From Gyrodactylus bullatarudis (taxonomy: Eukaryota > Platyhelminthes > Monogenea > Gyrodactylidea > Gyrodactylidae), in assembly GCA_012064415.1 (NCBI GenBank), contig SSNU01000005.1, positions 94,706 to 158,705 on the forward strand: DNA of 64,000 nucleotides, given 5' to 3'. Made by a program: the position numbers and the translations under genes. The notes beneath the pieces are model-generated. The model was not told the origin of the DNA. It did not search any database and was given only the letters and a program-made list of their open reading frames with translations. Shown here piece by piece: positions 21,641 through 33,215 of this stretch (positions are counted from its first letter, which is position 1; every line of letters starts with the position of its first letter).

Positions 21641-23409
21641 GATTAGTACAAAATAAAAATTCTAATAAACCTTGTCAATATTTATGATTTTTTCATCAAG
21701 AAATCGAAGAATTTCTCGAGTCTATAGAATGAAGTGCAAAAATTTTGAAAAAAATCATGGCGTAAATTCGATTAATTCTTAATCATAAATTCCCATTTTG
21801 ATATTAAATAGGGTTTTAAATGACAAAGTCGATTTTCTATTGAATTTACTTATTAGTATATACTGTTTTTCAATATCAATCTAATAATACACATGGATTA
21901 TATTTGTTTGGCGTATTTTCGCAGAGGAAGCAAAAATGGATTGGTAGTAATATCCAATCGAAATATTCGAGTTTTAAATAAGATATTACGATAAAACTTG
22001 ACTCTAGTAAATTCATCATTCGAATAAATTTTATGGGCTTGACAAACTTCATTCAGTTTAAAACTGAAGGTCATGATAATACAGATGGGTTGGCCAGGAA
22101 ATAACAGTCTGTTCGTCAGTATCATCTGACCCAGAAAAATGAATAAATTTTATGTAGCCCATATATACACATGTTAACCCTATTACTGGATAAAAAGGAG
22201 AGACTGTAAAATTAAAGCCTGATTACCTTTGGTGCTGTTTTTTTCAGGCTTTGCGTTAATTTTTTCAGGGTCAAATTAGCAAAAGTCTGAATGTTTCCTC
22301 CAAAAACACTACAAGGATGAGTCACTTTTTGATAATTCAAGAGTCAAATGTACTAATAAAAGTTGATCGGAATTTAACCAACCTTGAGATGGTCAAGTAC
22401 CTTCTTCAGTGGATGAGAAGCTTGTAACCTAACTATTTCACGTGCCGAAACGTCTGGAATCAACTTTTGCTAATTTTTATTGAAGATTCCAAATTCCATC
22501 GAGATCCTAAAAATATTTAACAGTCCTCTCACATAACAATTTCGGCTTCAAGTTTTCGAATTTTGAACGTGCTCTGGATTCCTAAATATATTCAAAATCT
22601 TCATGAAAAATCAACCAACTTTAGCTGAAGAGTTAAACTGGTAGAGAAACAATGAATAAGATCAATAGTCCAGACCCAAAACGGACAAGAGTGTATTTCC
22701 TAAATTTATTATGATAATAACACCCTTTTTAAAGCTTTGTGCTTGCTACCTACTTTAAAGTTGAATTAACAGACTGTTTTTTATCTGATTTCTGGAAAAA
22801 GTTCAAACTTGCTATCGAATAATAATGATTTTTTTTAAGTATCGATAGAAACAATGGTGGATATTAAAATTTAGAAGATACAATTATTATTGGGTTTCAG
22901 TTACAAAAATAACTAAACTTTACTACCTAATTTTATGGTTCTCTTGAATTTTTTTTCTTCTGTTAAGGCCCTTGAATTCAGGTGTCCAAATCAAATGGTT
23001 TTTTTGGTTCTTTTAGGAATCTCTTTGGCAACAAAAATCACTTTCAGTGTAGAGATATATTGACCTCTCTTATAAACAAGATGACAGTCCAATAGAATTA
23101 ATAGAATAATCACTATTGTATTATTATTCTAAGTAACCAGGTATCCATTCACATTTTTTAGCTTGATGAAAATAGAATTGATTGTAAAAAAGTTAAAATT
23201 CAACATCATTCAGACGTAAAGATTTTTGAAATATGGAAAGAATCATGCGGAATTTTTTTCTACATTTGAGTCAACGCTATGACAAAAACTGTAGATGGTT
23301 GGCAAATTTTCAATACACGATTTTTTAAAGAAGTAATCGCTGGTTCTTATGAGATGGTATTTTTCAAGAGAGTTGGTTTTTTGAAACCAAAAATTCAATA
23401 TCAGTTCCT

Positions 23410-23540
23410 CCTGTCTTGTTTTGGATCCTATTCATACAAAAAGATTCTTAGCAGATCAAATCTCTACCCGATTTGGATGAGAAGAATAGCCTCATCTGCA
23501 GCAGTGTACCACAAGATTCTCCCTCCTTCAGACTGCTTTC
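23410..23540 (+). repeat. protein-like repeated segment, copy 1
   Basis: Lies within a 108-codon ORF (23279-23605). The core reads YSYKK, then RSNLYPIWMRRIASSAAVYHK. A diverged second copy at about 33105-33215 encodes NLHPIWLRRIASSVALYQK in plus orientation. The DNA copies differ, mostly at synonymous or conservative positions. That pattern suggests descent from a coding sequence (retrogene, transposon or exon), but I do not recognise the protein, and both copies look broken. Confidence 0.45.
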
Positions 23541-23705
23541 ATCCTCTATGCTCATTAAGAAGTTTTATTGTTGAATTTGTACTATTGAATGTTTCTAAAA
23601 ACTAGAAAATATCCCAGATTGTGAATATTATTTCAAATCTTGTTCCATAGCTACTTTACTAATTATTTTAAATGAAAATATCTTATTTCACATAAGAATG
23701 CTCAC

Positions 23706-24088
23706 GTTCTTGAACAGGACTGAGATTCCAAAATTCATAAATGGTCTTGTAAAGTCAACCACTTCCAGCCTATCCTTGGTCATAAGCATTGGTGTCAATG
23801 ATACATCTGCTTTGTTATCGAGCAATTCACCAATTATACCGTCCCAGTAGTAATCTCTGTTTGGTAGTTGGTACTTTTCTTGTCCAGGTGTCGCGTGTTC
23901 ATCAATTCTGTTGGATGCTTTCATGTACTCATGTTTCTCACCCATTTTCCCATCCCCAACTAAATGTAGGTCAAAGGTGAATGGAGCATTTTCAGCATTG
24001 CCAGACTCCCTGTCGGTCTGACTAGCCGCTGAGAGCTTCTTTAGTAAATCAATACAGTAACCATAGCAACAATAGTCAATTGTAGTAC
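23706..24088 (-). CDS. NMDA-type receptor exon: ligand lobe S1 (second part)
   Basis: A 383-bp exon that enters in phase 1 (acceptor CATCCTAG) and leaves in phase 0 (donor GTGAGC). It begins with the NMDA signature DYCCYGYCIDLLKKL and continues with DLHLVGDGKMG. An insertion of roughly 25 polar residues separates this from the conserved WDGIIGELL. The agonist region reads TPMLMTKDRLEVVDFTRPF. The Pro and the carboxylate-binding Arg are kept, but the position occupied by the ligand-contact Thr in GluN1 is Leu. The exon ends ISVLFKN, just before M1 in the next exon. The divergently placed LRR gene starts 373 bp upstream on the other strand. Confidence 0.9.
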
Positions 24089-24285
24089 CTAGGATGATAG
24101 AAAAAAGTGTATCTTATTATTATTATTCTACATGTATCTATGATTTAAATGAGGACCGAAAAATATGGCGGGAAAAAAGTGAATATTTTATTGCATATAA
24201 AAAGTAACAAAAAGTACCCAATAATAAACAATCAAGGATGCAAATTAGCGTAAAAAAAGAGTAGAGATGTTTGCTGATGATTCTG

Positions 24286-24388
24286 ATTGGTTAATCTTAT
24301 ACCAAGTGATTTAGACCAATAGGATTCGTGGTTGACTACGATTGGTTAGAAAGATGAAATTAATCACATTTTGTAGATGAATTCAGTT
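24286..24388 (+). promoter_or_regulatory. candidate promoter of the LRR gene: CCAAT boxes and initiator
   Basis: Three CCAAT pentamers lie close together: reverse at 24286-24290, forward at 24316-24320 and reverse at 24341-24345. An arthropod-like initiator TCAGTT follows at 24383-24388, which would start transcription near 24385 and give a 5'UTR of about 77 nt. TATAAATA near 24443 is too close to the ATG to be the TATA box. No functional evidence is available. Confidence 0.4.
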
Positions 24389-24461
24389 TAGTTTTGAATC
24401 TATTCTCTTCGAGTATGCATCTACCTTTCTCATGAGGAATTAATATAAATAACATATAACC

Positions 24462-26735
24462 ATGTTCTTAAACATTCTCATCATTTTGTTTACGACACTT
24501 GTACTACCTGGCTATTCATATCAATCCTTGTGCAAAATTCGCTCAAATTATTGTAAATGCCAATCAAAGGAAAACGTCGAAGTGCAAATATCGCATTTCC
24601 TCAAGTCATGCTGTCAGCCGGGGATAATGAAATTGATTCTGGAGAATATTTTCATTGCTCAGGTCTCTGAGAATGCTTTCATAAATTCACCATGTCATCA
24701 ACTGGAGGAAATTTTATTGAATAAAACAACCCAACTGATAGCGGATGAGAAAAATCCGTTTCTCCACAAAAATTCATTCCTAGGCTTGCCTAATTTGAAG
24801 CGTCTAGTCATTGAGGGTAATCGAGAGTTGAAAGCTTTGCCCAGCGGAGTGTTTCACGGTCTCGGCGGGAGTCTTGTTGAACTATCCTTGTCAAAGAATC
24901 GAATACACTCATTAAACGGTGACGAATTCGATGGATTTTCAATTAAAAATAATCGTCTCAAGGCATTGGATTTATCCCATAACGAAATCAAATCATTAGA
25001 TGGTAAATTTTTCCCCCAGCTAACCCATGAAGGTGTCTCACCGTTGAAACGACTCAATTTGGATTTTAACAAGTTGACTGCCATCAGACAGGAGATGTTC
25101 CATGGACTAGATAGTCTTGAGGAATTATCAATCCTGGAAAATCCCATGGAAATTATCTACGGTGGCGGCTTCAAGAATCTCATAAAGCTGAATATTCTCT
25201 CGATTAGTGGAAATTTCAGTCCGAAGAGAAAGGGTGGTGACATTTCCACATTAACACAAGCTATGTTTCATGGACTGTCAATGTTGAAAAGCCTGACAAT
25301 GAACAATTTGGGTATTGTCGAGATACAGGAAAATGCATTTCTCGACATAATTGACCTTCGTAAGCTAGACTTGTCAAACAATCAAATACGTAGAGTACCC
25401 ACAGTCGTTCTTGAAAGACTTGGCGGTATACTCGGCAAACAGTTGGAAGAGTTGAATTTGTCAAATAACGAAATTATTTGCATAAATAATGATCCTTTCA
25501 AATACTTGAATTGGCTAAGAGTATTGGACCTGTCAAATAACAGGATACGTGTGATTAATGACAAGACGCTGCAAGGTCTGGATAACCTTCAGAGATTAAT
25601 TCTCACTGGAAATAACCTCGGCAAAATAGCCCCGTATTCATTCAAGCATTTTAAGAGGCTCAATGAACTTCACGTTAACATTCTCGAGCAGAGAGAGCTA
25701 AAAATTGTCCGAGAAGCCTTTCTAAAGTCAGCTTTGGGGATATTATCAAATCGAACAAGAGTCATTGGCCTTGAAAACATGGGAATTCAGCATGGAGGCA
25801 GCTCAAGGTTTCTGGATGACTTTAGCAGTTTGGAAAATTTTGAATGTCTCGCGGAAGAATTTCTCATTGAAGAAGAACGATCCAAGGACGAACTCGAGAA
25901 AGAATATGAATTGGAGACTTTGGTTGAGACAAACTCTGCAAACTCGTCTGATTTATTTGCATTCTTCAAGGAGAATAAATCGACAATTATCATGATCGGA
26001 ATTACCACGCTTATCGTCACCTTTATACTCATATCACTACTCATGATTTATCGCTGTTGCTGTAGACTGACCAAGAAACGGAAAGAACTTCCATCTCGAC
26101 TTTTCTCTGATGCTTCCTCTAGCATTCATGCCAAATCTCCAATGATTTCACCAGACTCTTACAACTTTATCAATAGTTATAAAGCTGGTTACAACAGTGC
26201 TAGGTCATTTAGCCCAGTTAGCGGCATGGGCCATGATAATGCTGGAAACATGCATACGCCAAATACTAACGATTCGGGAAAATTTAGAAGTCTCTTCTCA
26301 CAGACAAGCTGCATTGGAAAAATGCCAATCAATTCAACAATGATCAGTTGTAACTCAAGTGTTAATCAGAGCAAATATCGAGAATCAGATATACTCAACA
26401 ATCTTCAGATAGCTCCACCTCCGTATCCACAACATTCTAGATCGCCGTTTTTGTCCCATGACCAGAGTAATTTGTTAAATAACGTTGAAAACTTGTCAAG
26501 TGCCAGTGGTACCTTACTAAGTAATAACAAAGTTTCATCACTTATCGGATCTGGATCCGGTGTACGAGTCATGAGTGCAGCTGGAAGTACAGAACGTACA
26601 AATACAACGCCTTGTACCAACAGCAGTATAGATGGTAATTTAGGCGTGATCCTTCAGCCGAATAGTCCCAATTCCATAAACAACGAATTCGCCAGTGTCC
26701 ATTTTGATGCTTTTAATAGTTTTGGCCTAGTCTAG
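24462..26735 (+). CDS. leucine-rich-repeat single-pass membrane protein, complete, single exon
   Basis: Encodes 757 residues. Residues 1 to about 19 are a signal peptide. A Cys-rich N-terminal cap follows (CKCQ, SCCQ). From about 85 to 430 there are roughly twelve LRRs of the LxxLxLxxN type, for example LKALDLSHNEI, LRKLDLSNNQI, LEELNLSNNEI and LRVLDLSNNRI. An acidic juxtamembrane stretch with several Glu lies at about 460-490. The TM helix spans about 508-530 and is followed by RCCCR, a possible palmitoylation site. The cytoplasmic tail of about 225 residues is rich in Ser and Asn and holds PPPY at 652-655, a WW-domain (NEDD4-type) binding motif. No Ig, TIR or kinase domain is seen, and no classical LRR C-terminal Cys cap. 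This points to an adhesion or orphan receptor at the cell surface. It is nested antisense in the receptor intron. Confidence 0.92.
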   Translation: MFLNILIILFTTLVLPGYSYQSLCKIRSNYCKCQSKENVEVQISHFLKSCCQPGIMKLILENIFIAQVSENAFINSPCHQLEEILLNKTTQLIADEKNPFLHKNSFLGLPNLKRLVIEGNRELKALPSGVFHGLGGSLVELSLSKNRIHSLNGDEFDGFSIKNNRLKALDLSHNEIKSLDGKFFPQLTHEGVSPLKRLNLDFNKLTAIRQEMFHGLDSLEELSILENPMEIIYGGGFKNLIKLNILSISGNFSPKRKGGDISTLTQAMFHGLSMLKSLTMNNLGIVEIQENAFLDIIDLRKLDLSNNQIRRVPTVVLERLGGILGKQLEELNLSNNEIICINNDPFKYLNWLRVLDLSNNRIRVINDKTLQGLDNLQRLILTGNNLGKIAPYSFKHFKRLNELHVNILEQRELKIVREAFLKSALGILSNRTRVIGLENMGIQHGGSSRFLDDFSSLENFECLAEEFLIEEERSKDELEKEYELETLVETNSANSSDLFAFFKENKSTIIMIGITTLIVTFILISLLMIYRCCCRLTKKRKELPSRLFSDASSSIHAKSPMISPDSYNFINSYKAGYNSARSFSPVSGMGHDNAGNMHTPNTNDSGKFRSLFSQTSCIGKMPINSTMISCNSSVNQSKYRESDILNNLQIAPPPYPQHSRSPFLSHDQSNLLNNVENLSSASGTLLSNNKVSSLIGSGSGVRVMSAAGSTERTNTTPCTNSSIDGNLGVILQPNSPNSINNEFASVHFDAFNSFGLV

Positions 26736-26849
26736 CAGAGCTTTCTTTTGTGTTTATATCCGATAGAGCCCGAGAATCTTTCAGCACCACATAAAAAAGG
26801 TCCCTTTATTTGAATGAAAAGAAAAAACCAAGTTTATTTTACCAATGGA

Positions 26850-26872
26850 AAAAGAAGAAGAAGAAGAAGAAA
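26850..26872 (+). repeat. (GAA)n microsatellite in LRR 3'UTR
   Basis: About seven GAA units lie 115 bp after the LRR stop codon, so they are probably transcribed in its 3'UTR. Confidence 0.8.
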
Positions 26873-26986
26873 TCCATCTTGAATCCTTAATTGTACAGTT
26901 ATTAACAGTTATTATTATTGTATTTCATTTTGTTCTTTTTGTTTAATAATAATATTTTCAAGTTGTATAAAATCTTTTACTGTAAT

Positions 26987-26992
26987 AATAAA
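26987..26992 (+). terminator. poly(A) signal of the LRR gene
   Basis: AATAAA about 250 bp past the LRR stop codon, in a T-rich context. Another A-rich AATAAA-like site lies near 27050. Confidence 0.5.
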
Positions 26993-29872
26993 TCAGTATA
27001 TATCATAACTACTAGAGATAAATTTATTTATATTCTTTGGCCGGATTGTAGAAATAAAAAAAAAACAGATGGCCGTTCAATCTGAAAGCTATTTTAGTTA
27101 TCAGTCTAATCTAGAAATTTTTTAAAGTCTCACCCGATTGGTTGAAATTTCTTTCTGAACTAAAAAGTAAAACCCTGAACTTGAGTAATTGCTAATAGAG
27201 TGAATTGGGAAATCTGTTTTACTCTTTCAAAAATCTGACTCATCAATCAAAGGGCGTAACAGATTCATCAAATCCGTTCACTCTGTTATGCAAATCCAGA
27301 TGAGTTAACCACAAACACACAGAAACAGATAGATAGGGAGAGAGAGTTGGGAATTTCTTGCATTTGTATAGGCATAGAGCACAGAGATAATCCATGAAAT
27401 ATTCATGAATTTATTGCAAATTATGATAATATGATAAATATTAAAAAAAATAAAAATAGAAGAAGAATGTATCCCACAATGGAGAAATGAGCTATGACGC
27501 ATACGCCGAAGAAAATGCATAGCTAATTAAGCTGAAACAGTATTTTTTTCTAATTTCGAATCAACTTGCAGTCTACTTATAAGTAAAAATGATTAAAGAG
27601 ATTATTGCTATGTGTGTTTTCTTATCATGGCTTGCATTTTTATTACACTTTCTACGGTATTACCAAAAAAGGGAAAAGATATTTATTTTTGTTCCTGCGG
27701 GGTTATATATCATCATAATAAAAATAAATGACCTAGACAGATTTCTATATTGAAAAAATATGTTTACTGATAATTTCCCTATTACAGTTTTGAGGACGTG
27801 AAAGGTGCAATAATCTTATCTTGCGGAATACCTTGAAGAGGTTATTTATTCTTTGTATGATAAACCAAGTCTGTAATCATACTGCATTTACCTAAATAGT
27901 CTATCATTAATAGAAATACTATAATCTAAGGAGAAAATACCTGTATTAATCACTAATTTAGCTACACCCTTTTGCTGCTGTTTTACGTAATTTCTTGATT
28001 AATTAAGATCCCAACTGAAAACTCTTTCATTAAAATTAAAAGTAACCTATGGTTATAGTTATTCAATTTTTAACAATCTCAATAAATTAATTATCAAAAA
28101 TAAATTTGACTTTGGTCTGAACCTATTCTAACTATAGATATTCTTGTAAAATAATAAATTCAATTCACGTCCGATTGACCCAAACGAAAAATTAACAGAA
28201 CTTAAAATTATTCTGAGAGAGGACCCTAACCTAGTATGCATTCAAAAGGAGCACCTTCGTGATTTGCAGTTAACATGATCCAAATGATTTTTTAATTTTT
28301 CTAGTCTTTACTTTAATCAAGAATGTAGAAGTTATTGTTTACTTTTTGAGGGACATGAAGGGTTTAAATGTCGAAAAACCCTTTTCCAATTACTCTCATG
28401 AATCAGCATTTGAGGATAAAACTTTGATTTATACTCATAAAAGGAATTCCTTATTGTAACCCAAGCATATACCATGTGACTCATGCATCAAGAGTCTTTC
28501 TTATGCATACGAATGGAAATCCGATCTCACATTATGCAGTACAGTATGAGAAAGTACTGAATGACTTTTCGAATTATGCCACTTGAGAATGACATAATTA
28601 TTATCATAAATACAGGGTAATTCTGTAATCCACTTTAGTTTCATTCAATGTCTATTTTTTTGAGTGAAATTGAAAAGATACAGCCTCTTCAAAAAGATGA
28701 TTGACACGTCTCGAAATTTTCATAGAGACAGTCAGTGAGATTGAAAAAAAAATTTTCAAGTTTCTTGACCTTTTCAATCATGTGAGATACCCATGAAGCT
28801 CACGATTATTTCGATTGGAAAAAAATCTAATTTATCTACAAACTAAATGACTAAAATTCAAGTCATGAGTCATCAAAAAACAAAACCCCAAAAGTCGATT
28901 CCGTTTATTGTTTCTAACCCGTATCAAGATTACATAAATGAAATAGGCATTAATAATTTTTTGACTACCACATCTGTAACCTCATACGTATAATGACCAG
29001 AATTTATTCGTCTTTCTCTATTGAAGTAAGTTTTCTCGTCAAATTCTATCTCCATAGAACATGTTTTATCCTCTTAGAACCAAGAAATCTACTCAGAATT
29101 AACCTCTAGAGTCATCAATTTATTGTTTCTAAATTTTTGAAATTTTTTATATCGCGGTAATTCGTCGGAACGGCTCACTCTACCAACTCTGTCTGTGATT
29201 ATTTAGCTGTAGCGTATAGGCTTGAAAAGGTTTTAAAACTAGATCAAAAAGCAATGAGAAACAAAAAGTTTACTCTGAATAAAAAACAATGTACAAAACC
29301 AACGTCTTTAATCAATCAAAAGAATTAATTCTAAAAGAAATTCATCTCATCTGTTGACAAGAGAGAAACACTTTTTTTCAAGATAAAAAAAATTATTTGT
29401 CTCAGATAAAATAAATGAAAAAAAAACTTTTATCGAGTAGAAGAAAAAAACATATGGCCTAATTGAGAAAATTGACAAAGATGAAGAGTGAATTATAAAT
29501 GAATTTTATACTCAATAAAAGAAGAAATGTATCTCATCGCTTGAACATAATCTAGCATTTGGAGGAAAATTTTATTTCTCAAATTGAATCTTTTCTTATC
29601 TCTCCGAAATTAGTACACAATTTCCTTTACTTGAAAGGAAATATATTGAAACACAAATATTTTCCCCCTGATTAAGTATTAACAGTGAATTTTCACATTT
29701 TCACAAAAACTCACTTTTTTCATATCTATTTGTATAGAAATCACTTGCTGCATTCTGATTGGCCGAGATAAATAATTTTTTCGTGTTTCAATTAAAATAT
29801 TTTTACTGTAATAACAATATCAGATAGGCAATGAAGAAGTATGTTTAGTTCTCATGGATAGACTTGAATCTT

Positions 29873-30060
29873 TTAAAAGGCTCGTATATTTTTTTGGTCA
29901 GATTAAAAAGATTCGTGAAATAAGAAATTGAATTTCTGTCGGTTTGATACAGTTTTGTGCTCACATATTAATAATTCATATCTCAGTCCGATTAAGATTT
30001 TAAATTGGGTTTCAGAAGATTTCTGAGTCTAAGATTAAATTATTTGAAGCAAAATGTGTC
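29873..30060 (+). repeat. dispersed repeat family D, copy 1
   Basis: Matches 58515-58710 over shared blocks such as TTTAAAAGGCTC, CAGATTAAAAAGAT, AAATAAGAAATTGAATT and the following CATATCTCA region. No ORF or terminal repeat was identified. Its 3' end runs into sequence resembling the PLE-tail family (near 30090-30140). Confidence 0.5.
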
Positions 30061-31181
30061 AAATTGCCACTATTTCGGCCTTTGAGCTCAAAAATCTCAT
30101 CGATTTTGAAGATTCAATGTGATCACAATTAGAATTTTTCTTTATCAAAATTTGAAAAATCTAGTTCATTTTTAATTTATTTTCCTTCGGGATAATTTAT
30201 TATAATCAATTATAATAGGTTGAAAAAGTAATAGTGCATTATTTGATGAAAAATATTGAGTTTTCTAGTTAGTTCTTTTAAAACTTATGACACATTAAAA
30301 GGAAATACAGAAATCCAATGATCTCAAGTAAGAGAAACGAAGAGAACAGAAGAAAAAACAGAACAAATCGAGGCAATAAATATAATTGAAACTGATCAAA
30401 ATTACATTAAAAAATAACATGACCTCATACAATATATATCAAGAAAGAGAGTATATATTTTAACAGTTCATCGCATTCTATCCACTCCCCCCCATTCGAT
30501 ATTTTCTGCTCACTCAAATCATCTTCTGTCCTACCACCCTCGGGACACACACAATTTTAGATGTACAGTGTACGAACCAGAGATATTGCTACAAATTTTA
30601 TTATTAGGATAACTTTTCTTCATTTCCAGGAAAAAAAGAGTTCAGATTATTCAAACTTCTCTAATTTCATCTTGAAGGCAATCATTTTCTTTCGCATTTT
30701 TTTAATCAAGGATTTTAGATAATATTCTCAAATCGTAAAAACTCCCCGATGGTTACAATGAAAGATACAGAAATTCATTATTAGATGGAAAGTAATTATA
30801 ATATTCAAGTCAAATTTCCTCAGTTATCTAAGAGGATGATCATAAAGTACAGCAACATCGGTATCAAGTTTCCAGTATTATCCAATGTACCTGATTGATG
30901 TGGTTACTTTTCTTCATAATAAATGCCGCATATTTCTTGCAGAGTGTGTAAAATTATCTGCGTAACAAGTACATCAACAGAAATTGAGATTTTTATCTTT
31001 TAGATAAATTTGCTCTTCTGATCAGGTTTCGGTTTCCCTTTGATTCAACCAGAAGTAAGGCTAGTTAATATTATAAATGATCTTTACATGATTTAGATTC
31101 TGGGGCCCAATCCTAACCGACTTTTTAGGATCATGGTTTGAGACGAAATTCAATTTCTTCTTCATATCTACTCAACTTAAA

Positions 31182-31648
31182 TGACATGAAGATGAGAATT
31201 TACTATTTTTACAAAAAAACTCAATATTTTTCTCCGGGTTCACAGAAAAAAATAATTTTTCGAATTCTGAAACGGAATGAGCTAATAAGATGTGGATATT
31301 CGAAAAAATTCAATCTGACCAAAATTAGGCAATTTTTTGAATTTCGAAAATGCACCAAATTTCCAGTCTTTCAACTTTTGAACCCAAAATTTTTATCGAT
31401 TTCGATGATTCGAAGCAGTTAAGTACTGATATTTGGGATCAACATTAGACGAAGAATTCGAATTTGTAGATAGAAATAGCGAAGAATTTACTGTTTCCGA
31501 GAAAAAGCTAAACCTCCGGAATTTTTTCGGATATCCACATCTTATTAGCTCATTCCGTTTCAGAATTCGAAAAATTATTTTTTTCTGTGAACCCGAAGAA
31601 AAATCTTAAGTTTTTTTGTAAAAATAGTAAATTCTCGTCTTCATGTCA
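31182..31648. repeat. PLE-tail repeat family, complete foldback copy
   Basis: Arms 31182-31310 and 31520-31648 are inverted copies of about 129 bp with few mismatches. The outer ends read TGACATGAAGATGAGAATTT and its inverse. These ends are the same as at the borders of the Penelope-like element at 36957 and 38160. The 209-bp centre carries the block GGATCAACATTAGACGAAG, also found in the 3' tail of that element. Penelope-like elements are known to carry terminal repeats in either orientation, so this may be a tail-to-tail remnant. The predicted 94-residue ORF here is a by-product of the repeat. Confidence 0.75.
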
Positions 31649-33104
31649 ACTAGCTTTAGTTAAAAATCAATGAAATCTCGATAATTTAAAACACCTAGAT
31701 ATTGACAATGTCTAATATTCATTCTAAAAAAAAACTTAGGATCACTCTAATTTGAAATGCACTCTAAATTTTCGAGAATCGATACACTGATCTGTTAGTT
31801 TGTGAACCCCTTTGTGAATATCCACAAGAGGAATTATTACATTTTGAATTTTCAATAAACAACAAGAAATCTCTGAAGAGGGTCATTCTTTCACACAGTT
31901 TATGCACTATTATTACACAGTTTTCGTTTGTTATAGGAATGTAAGAAAATATAGTTTCGATATGCAAAGGAGACCACTCTCGCGCGCATACAATACATTT
32001 TTTATCATCATTAACAAACATTCGTTTTGTGACCGGGTGGGTAGGCGAGAAAATAACCGAAATATATTCATTTTTTACTGATCATAAAAAAAACAGTTCA
32101 TTACACCCCGATTCCTTCAGGTTTGGGGATATTTTGTGTCGTTACTAATTATTGTTTTTCCCCTCTTTCTCTCAAGGCAATTTTAGAAATGAATTAATGG
32201 GATCAGTATCTGAACCCTACGCGATAAAAAATGTGAAAGTACATTCCAAATACAATAAACAATAGAAATTATAGGATAGAAATGAAATCAAGCATAACAT
32301 GTATTTTGTATTGACTGTCAATAAAATGACTGAACTTCCTTTTAATCCTCTACACACCAAGTGATTAAAAAATCATGAAATTTTACATGATTCGAATCAG
32401 GAATCATTTGGATAGAATTGAGATCAAATAAGAGGGGAGCTGATCCTCTTGTTCTGAAATCAAGACAAATAGATTTATATCTACGAGCCAGTGGATATGA
32501 TGAATGCCCAGAACGAAGTTTGGTTCATCTATGAAATACTAATCCATAAAACTCCATCAACGATTAATTAATTGACCCACTGAACTTTAGATAATTTCAT
32601 TTTAATTATCGAAGAGAAAAGTGGAAAAATTGACTCATTAATTGAAATTCTTTCATACTCGAATGCGCTTCAAGATTTAAACTGCACATAGAAAAAATAA
32701 ATGTTTTTATGTGAAAAAGGCAAACTCATGATCTTTGAAATTTGAAACTCTATCGATTCAGTTCTCAGAATGTTTCAGATCAGACCAGAATTAAATTATT
32801 TTCATGCGATACAGTTATATATTCTTCAGTTGATGCTGAAATGCAGATGATAAATAAAAACACTCTGCCCGGTCAAAAGAGGTATTGAATCCAGCCAAAA
32901 GGAAATCAATCATTTTACTGCTACCCTTAGTCTTTTTAGTTATTAGCATCAGACTTTACTCCTCTTTTTGTCAATGATCTAGGCTTAAAATAAACTGGAA
33001 ACTTGAATACATACAGATCTTCAGTTCCTACTGTTCAAGCAGTTCTTTCTTCCACATTTTAACTATGAAACCTCTATCCTCTGCATTTACAATTCTTACA
33101 AGTG

Positions 33105-33215
33105 TGCCCTGGACCTTACTCATACAAAAAAAGAAGAAAAAAAGAAGCCAATCTACATCCTATCTGGCTTAGGAGAATCGCCTCCTCAGTAGCTCTTTAC
33201 CAAAAATTCAAGGAT
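33105..33215 (+). repeat. protein-like repeated segment, copy 2
   Basis: Plus-strand reading gives NLHPIWLRRIASSVALYQK before a stop, matching the core of the segment at 23410-23540. An A-rich insertion (AAAAAAAGAAGAAAAAAAG) precedes it. See copy 1 for what this may be. No intact gene is present. Confidence 0.4.

Larger units (their letters stand above)
13935..23705 (-). other. 9.8-kb receptor intron
   Basis: This interval between receptor exons 24088-23706 and 13934-13584 holds a candidate plus-strand signal-peptide exon (14067), a foldback element (15524-15816), a plus-strand ORF with a C-terminal membrane segment (16355), a piggyBac-type MITE (17910-18125), a PLE-tail foldback copy (20385-20822), a family B copy (21470-21640) and a protein-like repeat segment (23410-23540). 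The rest is AT-rich with no supported gene. The ORF at 18885 lies in low-complexity DNA. Confidence 0.65.

Noticed and set aside
24854..26620. Minus-strand and second-frame ORFs across the LRR gene
   Set aside because: Antisense or out-of-frame shadows of the 757-codon LRR frame.
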